Of a DNA stretch of 64,000 bases, positions 57,255 to 64,000 are shown in pieces. Source of the stretch: Channallabes apus (taxonomy: Eukaryota; Chordata; Actinopteri; Siluriformes; Clariidae). Numbering within the stretch: position 1 is the stretch's first letter; the number at the start of each line of letters is the position of its first letter. Location: the NCBI GenBank assembly GCA_030522415.1, contig CM060108.1:52926452-52990451 (forward strand), given 5' to 3'. The position numbers and the translations under genes were made by a program. Under the pieces are notes generated by a model. That model made no database searches, was not told the origin of the DNA, and saw only the letters and a program-made list of their open reading frames with translations.

Positions 57255-59625
57255 GAATATCTTTCTATGTAAATATAAATTTCTTAAAATGATAATATCT
57301 GAGATTACTCCTCTGACACATTATATGACTGACAACTCACCCAAATTCAACCCTGTTCCAAAAGAAAACACTTCCATTACTTATTCTCCAGTATGCAATT
57401 ATTGGAAAAAAAGAATGTTGAAGGAGAGGTATGGTTGCTAACAAGCATCTACTGTACAACTACTACTACTACTGCTACTATTAGCAAGACATGCCCCATG
57501 AATAAACACAAGATAAGGACAGGAGGAGGCATTAAAGTATTTTCCATTCAGAAGTGATGGACTATTAAACTTGCTATACAATAATATCCATGGGTGTTAA
57601 CATATTATAAGATGCAATAGATCTTATATAAGATAATAAAATTTACAGGTGCGTTTTGCTATCACAGGTGTGCCTTCTTTGTTTGATTTTAAAAACAAAC
57701 TAGCATGCTGGTGGATTAGCATGGTGGTGGGAAGCAACAGAGCGAAACTAGCGATCTTCCCTGACACGTTGCAGCAGCAGGAGCAGCAGCGGCAGTCTGC
57801 TGTGTTTCATTTCGAGTTCTTACACCTCGCCAAAGACAGCAAAGTCACAATTGCGGGGATTAATGCCTACAAATCCGTTGTGTTTGTAGAGGAAGGCGAT
57901 ATCTCTGACCCAGTCTTTAACCTTCAGCCGTGCTAGCGGTTTTGTGACGCTGAATGCTAAAAATGCTGAACATTAAACCTCCCCTGCTGTGCTGCCTTTG
58001 GCGTCTTTGTGGTAGCGAGCCAATCAAATGGTGTTGCTAGCAACGCTAGGCAAACAGTATAGGATTAGGCTGGAGAAGCAGATTGCTAGGTTTAGCTTAC
58101 ACAACCGTAATGTGTGCTGGCACATCATGCTGTTTTATAAGAGTGACGCTCTCTCTGTTTTTTTCTTTTTCATATTCTGAATCAAGACAGAACTGCAAAT
58201 GCCTTTTGTAAAAGTCATGTCTCATGTGCAGTCCATTATTCTCAAAAAGTCTTGTTAGAACAAACAACTAAACCTAGAACCCAGCATGGCCTTACGCAGT
58301 CATGCTAACTCATCAACATGTCACATAGTCCATGAAGCTGTAGTTCCACAGATGAACACCAGGATCTCCTGGATACCTTTATATGCACAAACTGAGATCA
58401 TCCAAAGTCATAAATTTGCACTGCACCTCATCGCTATGCAGTTATTCTTCTGCAAAACAGTAAATACTTAGGAAGAGTTAGATGGCTAACGTTTTAACCA
58501 CAAGCTAGAAATAATCATTAGCTGATGATCACAGAAAAGGAATTACGCCTTGATTTACCATTTTGGGAAAATCATGCAGATCAAATCAAGGAGTGTTCTA
58601 GCAAGCTATGGGAGTCTACATATTACCCATAATTCACCACTAACGACATGTCAGAGTGTTCAAGTTTCTCATTTGTCTGTATCTAATATCTAAAGCCTCA
58701 ACGGGTCCTTTAATAGGCGTTAGCTGAGTAAGTTGTTTTAAAGTGACTCGTTATCTTTCTGCATCATCCCAAAACACATGTTCTTCGGAGATTTCCCAAC
58801 AAGCATTATTTCTTGGAATTAATTTTAATAAAGTCCGCATTCCAGATGCTAGTCTTTACAGATTTCATGCTAATACAGTAAATAGTCGCCCCTTCTTGGC
58901 ATCAGCATCAAACCCACATCTGATGTTCATTTTTGTTGCTATTAATCAGCAGATCGATAAAGATTAGGCCCTCGGAGGACTGTGTCAGGATGGCTGACTT
59001 CAAATAAAGTCATAATAAAGAAGAGCACAATGAATTAAAAGCATGCACGTTACTCATAATGAAAACTGTCACATTATAAACGTTTTTGGCCAGAGTGCTA
59101 GCTTTTCCTATCAGTGTTCTTTTAATAATCTGTTTCCTCAACAAGGCCCCGCATGTCATAAATCTCTCTCTATATTATCTCAAAGCTAAAGGAATTGATG
59201 AAGGAGCGGAAATGTTTTCCTTCCTCTAGTCACTTGCCTGATGGAGAGGCCTGCTCCAGCTGCGAGGGGAAACGAGGCGCTTAATTTACTGCCTCCTTAA
59301 TATTGTGTTATTAAAACCACTGCTTTAACATGAACAGTGCTAATAGTCACCTACACAAGTTACAGAAGAACAGGGATAGCCATTACACTGGATGAAAACA
59401 ACAGCATGTTCTATGTGATGACAGCACCCAGGAGATCAGTATCATGGGATTCCAGCGGGAATGGGGATAAAATGTGTATGAACACAGTAATGAGAGTTGA
59501 AGCAGAGTTTACGACACAGTGACTTCACTTCCATGACTCACTGACTCCACCGATGCGTCGATGCCTCAAACAAGGAACAAACGATGTATGTGGCTCTACA
59601 CTTAATCACATGAGGATGAGGTACC
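57255..59625. other. Unassigned stretch
   Basis: A frame at 57649-57936 (ending KSVVFVEEGDISDPVFNLQP) has coding-like codons and a CAG-rich glutamine run, but no recognised domain or splice sites. Nothing else was recognised. Confidence 0.45.
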
Positions 59626-60535
59626 TATATATGCATTATCCTAAGAACATTAAAATCAAGTGCTTAAGCCCAGGAACCTTATCCCAACATCTTTACACCA
59701 GTGGTTATTTCCTGGAAATTCAGCTCAAAACTTAGACAGGGTGATTAAAATAAAAGTTGAAAACAAGGAATCTTAATGCTTTATCCAAGGAATCTTATCT
59801 CAAGAACATTAGGATTAGAAACTTTGTAGAAACACAAAGCTCATGAAGTAACTAAAAAAAAACTTTCCTGGTTAAAAATATTTTCTGGATAAAGAAAAAA
59901 ACCTGAATACATCGGTCCAAACAGTTTATTGTAGACTGGTATCTCTTCACTCTCACTCACAAAAAAATTCCAAACTTCAGCCTAGCTTAAACTCCAAACT
60001 AGGATTTCAACTCCTGTTATCTAAGTAAATCAAGCCAAACACAAGGAATCTTATTTCAGAAACTTTAAGATTTAACTTTAAGTAAATCAAGCCAAACACA
60101 AGGAATCTTATTTCAGAAACTTTAAGATTAAGTCATTTAAGCTTAGGATTCTAAATACAATGCTTTTACATGAGGAACATAAACTTGAGGTCCTAAGATC
60201 AACCATTTTAACCCATCAATATAATCCCAATAATTTAATCATTGGAAATGACCTCAAAATCCCAGGCATAAAAATCCCAGGTATTTTATCATGGAACATC
60301 CACAAAGTCCTTAAACCTAAGATCAAGAAGTTTAGCAAACAAACTCAGACTTTTTGGATCAACAATATTAGCCAAGCACTTTAGGCGTAAATTTTAAGCC
60401 AAGGAATGTAGGACCAGTATTGTATGTGCTGGGAATATATCCCAGACTAAAGATTCAAGAGACTTGAAAACAAGAATCCAAGGAAGTGCATTTTGTCTAT
60501 ACATTTCAACCTAGGAATCTAGAAAATGTGTGGCT

Positions 60536-60735
60536 CATACGCTGAGTTACTTATATGAAGGTTTGTTGTTCGAGCCCCAGCTCCACCAGTTTGCCACTGT
60601 TGGGCCCTTGAGCAAAGCCATGAACCCAGTCTGCTCCAGGGGTGCTGAATAAAGGCTGACCCTGCACTCTGACCTCAGCCTACCTACAAGAAGCTGGGAT
60701 ATGTGAAGAATAAAGAATTTCACTGTCGATAGTAT
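60536..60735 (+). mobile_element. SINE, second family
   Basis: TTGTTCGAGCCCCAGCTCCA, CACTGTTGGGCCCTTGAGCA, GTCTGCTCCAGGGGTGCTG, CTGACCCTGCACTCTGACCT and GAAGAATAAAGAATTTCACTG occur in the family order seen at 9716 and 16812. Confidence 0.82.
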
Positions 60736-60987
60736 ACATGGAATTTTGAGCTTGGGAACATTCATAAGAAACTTAAAACCTTTAGGCTGTGAACATAAAT
60801 CCAGGAGTTTTAGCCTTGGATTTAGAAAAGGAAAAAAAAGTTAAATGTTTTATCTTACAGTAGGCAAATAATTGACAAATAATTTCAGCATAGAAATGTT
60901 AGCTAAGGAGTTTAGGACCAGTAGTCTAATCCTATGTTCTTTATCCCAGGGACATTTAACACAAGAACTTAAGCTCAGGGACTTTAG

Positions 60988-61235
60988 CACTGGTGGCCAT
61001 AGTGGTTCTGGGTTACTAAGCCCAGGGGTCTAGGTCAGGGGTTTAAGCCCTAGCACTGCTTAGCTGCCACTGTTGGGCCATGGAGCCAAGCCCCTTAACC
61101 CTCTCTGCTCCAGAGGGTTTTAGGCTCCACTGCTGCCCCCATAATATGACCTACTAATATGACCTGCTTCCTAACAGGCTAAAATAGGTGAGGAAAAGTA
61201 TTCCACTGTGCCATAAAGCATATGTGACAATATGC
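60988..61235 (+). mobile_element. SINE, second family, diverged
   Basis: CATAGTGGTTCTGGGTTACT, GCCACTGTTGGGCCATGGAG, CCCCTTAACCCTCTCTGCTC and GTATTCCACTGTGCCATAAA occur in the family order. A short internal duplication (AATATGACCT) is present near 61141. Confidence 0.75.
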
Positions 61236-61600
61236 TACATATGTAAGGGGTTAAACCCAATATATTTACCACAGAGGTTGTACCCCAGGAATGTAACCTC
61301 GAAATATTTTAACCAATAATCTTTTATTTTTCTAGGATTTTTTTTTCTCCGGGACTTCAAGACCAGAAATGTAAGCTTGGGAATTCTGGACACTTCAGCC
61401 CATAAAGCCAGGAAACTATGATTAGAACTGTATCCCCAGAAGCTGAATATGAGAATACGAAGCCCGGAACTTTTAAGTTTTTTTTAGTTTAAGAACTTTA
61501 AGTTCTTTAAGTTTAAGAACTTTAAAGTTACAACTTTAGTTTAAGTAATTTTTTCAAAGTTAAGCTCTGACAATTTGGCCTGGGAAATTTAGCCAAGATA

Positions 61601-62435
61601 TTTGGGAGCAGAAGTGATTATGATCATGATTATGCTTATAAGTTTTAATTTTTACAAATACAGAAATATTGCTGTTTTTTGTTTTATAGTTTAAAACAAA
61701 AACAGCAATATTTGCTATATACAAATATAATTTGTGTGCTTGTGTTTTGCTTTATAAATTATGGACACAATGTTCTAGGTAAAAAATAAAAGTGTATGTT
61801 ATGAGCAAAGATTTATGGCAGTGTGAGGCATGTTTGCGTGACTATTTTGGAGATGTTAATATCTGCTATCACCTTTCAGCTCATCTGGGCAATTAATCAC
61901 AACAACTCCCCATAACACAGTTACAAACAAACACAGTTTCCCTAAAATAATTTGCTATTAGTCCCCATAGTTTCATCTTCTCCTGTCTCATATCAACTGA
62001 CATTAAACACATTAGAAATAAAAATAGCTTGGAAGATAGTAGCAGAGATGGAGCTCCTGAGATTGAAGCTGAGAAGAATATGAAAATGCAAATGAAAAAC
62101 CTAGTTTCAGTGCACTGATAAGTTAGTTTTTTCATTTGTCTTTAATTAGCCATCCTTAGATGCTATCTATGTCCACAACCCACACGGAAATAACCTGTAT
62201 AAACATATATGTTTCAATATAGGTTTTTAATATATGTGACTGTAAGGTTTTTCTAAAGTTTTGTAGTAGAAGAGGCGAGTTGCTCGGTCTGTCCGCTGTG
62301 CTTCGGTAAGCTTTTCTGGCGCCAGGAGAGATTCAGTCAAACACACACACACGTTGTCTGTCAGAAAGGTCTCTCTTTATTAACAGCAAAAGATGGGGTT
62401 TATATATATTTGACCAAACGCCTGGGCTATAGACA
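61601..62435. other. Unassigned stretch
   Basis: It holds an A/T hairpin at about 61666-61712 and a short CA run near 62341. No gene was recognised. Confidence 0.45.
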
Positions 62436-62437
62436 TA

Positions 62438-64000
62438 CAGTGGTGTGAAAAACTATTTGCCCCCCTCCTGATTTCTTATTCTTTTGCATGTTTGTCACAC
62501 AAAATGTTTCTGATCATCAAACACATTTAACTATGAGTCAATGATAACACAAGTAAACAAAAAATGCAGTTTTTAAATGAGGAGTTTTATTATTTAGGGA
62601 GAAAAAAAATCCAAACCTACATGGCCCTGTGTGAAAAAGTAATTGCCCCCTGAACCTAATAACTGGTTGGGCCACCCTTAGCAGCAATAACTGCAATCAA
62701 GCGTTTGCGATAACTTGCAACGAGTCTTTTACAGCGCTCTGGAGGAATTTTGGCCCACTCATCTTTGCAGAATTGTTGTAATTCAGCTTTATTTGAGGGT
62801 TTTCTAGCATGAACCGCCTTTTTAAGTTCATGCCACAACATCTCAATAGGATTCAGGTCAGGACTTTGACTAGGCCACTCAAATCTTCATTTTGTTTTTC
62901 TTCAGCCATTCAGAGGTGGATTTGCTGGTGTGTTTTGGGTCATTGTCCTGCTGCAGCACCCAAGATCGCTTCAGCTTGAGTTGACGAACAGATGGCCGGA
63001 CATTCTCCTTCAGGATTTTTTGGTAGACAGTAGAATTCATGGTTCCATCTATCACAGCAAGCCTTCCAGGTCCTGAAGCAGCAAAACAACCTCAGACCAT
63101 CACACTACCACCACCATATTTTACTGTTGGTATGGTGTTCTTTTTCTGAAATGCGGTGTTACTTTTACGCCAGATGTAACGGGACACGCACCTTCCAAAA
63201 AGTTAAACTTTTGTCTCGTCGGACCACAAGGTATTTTCCCAAAAGTCTTGGCAATCATTGAGATGTTTTTTTAGCAAAATTGAGACGAGCCTTAATGTTC
63301 TTTTTGCTTAAAAGTGGTTTGCGCCCTGGAAATCTGCCATGCAGGTTGTTTTTGCCCAGTCTCTTTCTTATGGTGGAGTCGTGAACACTGACCTTAATTG
63401 AGGCAAGTGAGGCCTGCAGTTCTTTAGATGTTGTCCTGGGGTCTTTTGTGGCCTCTCGGATGAGTTGTCTCTGCGCTCTTGGGGTAATTTTGGTCGGCCG
63501 GCCACTCCTGGGAAGGTTCACCACTGTTCCATGTTTTTGCCATTTGTGGATAATGGCTCTCACTATGGTTCGCTAGAGTCCCAAAGCTTTAGAAATGGCT
63601 TTATAACCTTTACCAGACTGATAGATCTCAATTACTTTTGTTCTCATTTGTTCCTGAATTTCTTTGGATCTTGGCATGATGTCTAGCTTTTGAGGTGCTT
63701 TTGGTCTACTTCTCTGTGTCAGGTAGCTCCTATTTAAGTGATTTCTTGATTGAAACAGGTGTGGCAGTAATCAGGCCTGGGGGTGACTACAGAAATTGAA
63801 CTCAGGTGTGATAAACCACAGTTAAGTTATTTTTTAACAAGGGGGGCAATCACTTTTTCACACAGGCCCATGTAGATTTGGAGTTTTTTTCTCCCTTAAT
63901 AACATAAACCTTAATTTAAAAACTGCATTTTGTGTTCAATTATGTTATCTTTGACTAATAGTTAACGGTTTTTGATCAGCAGAAACATTTAAGTGTGACA
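62438..64000 (-). mobile_element. Second Tc1/mariner copy, inverted and cut by the window end
   Basis: It starts CAGTGGTGTGAAAAACTATT after a TA (62436-62437), exactly like the copy at 4208, but the transposase is on the minus strand. The window ends inside the far inverted repeat (AAGTGTGACA at 63991-64000), so only about the last 50 bp are missing. Confidence 0.9.
62656..63680 (-). pseudogene. Tc1-like transposase, multiply broken (copy 2)
   Basis: The N-terminal part (RAIIHKWQKHGTVVNLPRSG at the start of the open block 63563-63255) and the C-terminal part (62841-62656, [18 protein letters not shown] to GGPTSY) match the copy at 4619. A TAG replaces the Gln codon before RTIVRA (near 63573). 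The A run near 63273 is one base shorter than in the first copy, shifting the frame, and small indels follow near 63240 and 62885. It cannot make an enzyme. Its breaks differ from those of the first copy. Confidence 0.85.

Larger units (their letters stand above)
59630..61600. repeat. Degenerate repeat field (CCAAGGAATCTTATTTCAG / AACTTTAAG type)
   Basis: Words such as AAGGAATCTTAT, AACTTTAAG, TTAAGCCCAGGAA and CCCAGGTATTTTA recur about every 20-30 bp with strong divergence. An exact tandem duplication of roughly 55 bp lies at about 60019-60128 (AAGTAAATCAAGCCAAACAC repeated). Two SINEs (60536 and 60988) have entered the field. Confidence 0.65.

Noticed and set aside
57748..57810. Minus-strand leucine-rich 20-codon frame (MKHSRLPLLLLLLQ) as a signal-peptide exon
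   Set aside because: The leucines come from a CAG/CTG run read on the minus strand. The frame stops at once and no convincing splice donor is seen.

Overview
This window looks like teleost fish nuclear DNA. It is A+T-rich, split by introns, and crowded with CA/GT/AT microsatellites, Tc1/mariner elements, tRNA-derived SINEs with LINE-type tails, CR1/L2-type LINEs and long minisatellites. I saw no bacterial or viral gene order. The exact species cannot be read from the sequence.

The one host gene I can name is wnt9a on the + strand. Three coding exons (12418-12677, 12942-13204, 17814-18281) join in phase and end in a stop. They encode about 330 residues of a secreted Wnt ligand, with 24 cysteines and the acylated serine motif CHGVSGSC. 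The signal-peptide exon was not found and probably lies upstream of the window. Intron 3 carries a roughly 29-bp minisatellite, a long CA tract and a SINE. The 3' flank holds candidate poly(A) signals and a degenerate repeat built on GCTAGC-like words.

Layout. 1-6.9 kb: remnants of three Tc1-type elements, one of them fold-back and one nearly full length (4208-5829), plus a SINE and LINE tails. 7-12.4 kb: mostly unassigned, with two SINEs. 12.4-21 kb: wnt9a and its 3' region. 21-29.8 kb: unassigned DNA with degenerate tandem repeats and one weak minus-strand exon candidate. 29.8-38.5 kb: a degenerate 28-bp-type minisatellite invaded by related CR1-type LINEs, two of which sit head to head. 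The plus-strand copy is itself broken by a small insertion and by a deleted Tc1 element. 38.5-44.8 kb: unassigned DNA plus an 881-bp non-autonomous hAT element with an exact 8-bp target duplication and a 31-bp palindrome inside it. 44.85-49.9 kb: a near-complete L2-clade LINE on the minus strand with two open ORFs. ORF1 has a coiled coil and an SGNH esterase domain; ORF2 has endonuclease and reverse transcriptase domains. 49.9-54.5 kb: a 4.5-kb minisatellite with 32-40-bp units and larger duplicated blocks. 54.5-62.4 kb: unassigned DNA, an AT tract, a degenerate repeat field and two SINEs. 62.4-64.0 kb: a second copy of the Tc1 family found at 4.2 kb, inverted and cut by the window edge.

The points most worth checking are these. 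In the L2 element, ORF1 and ORF2 lie in the same frame, separated by a single UGA followed by C. ORF2 has no AUG until after most of the endonuclease, which suggests readthrough or non-AUG initiation. The hAT derivative joins what look like the first and last codons of its transposase through a 31-bp hairpin. The minisatellites act as repeated landing sites for LINEs.
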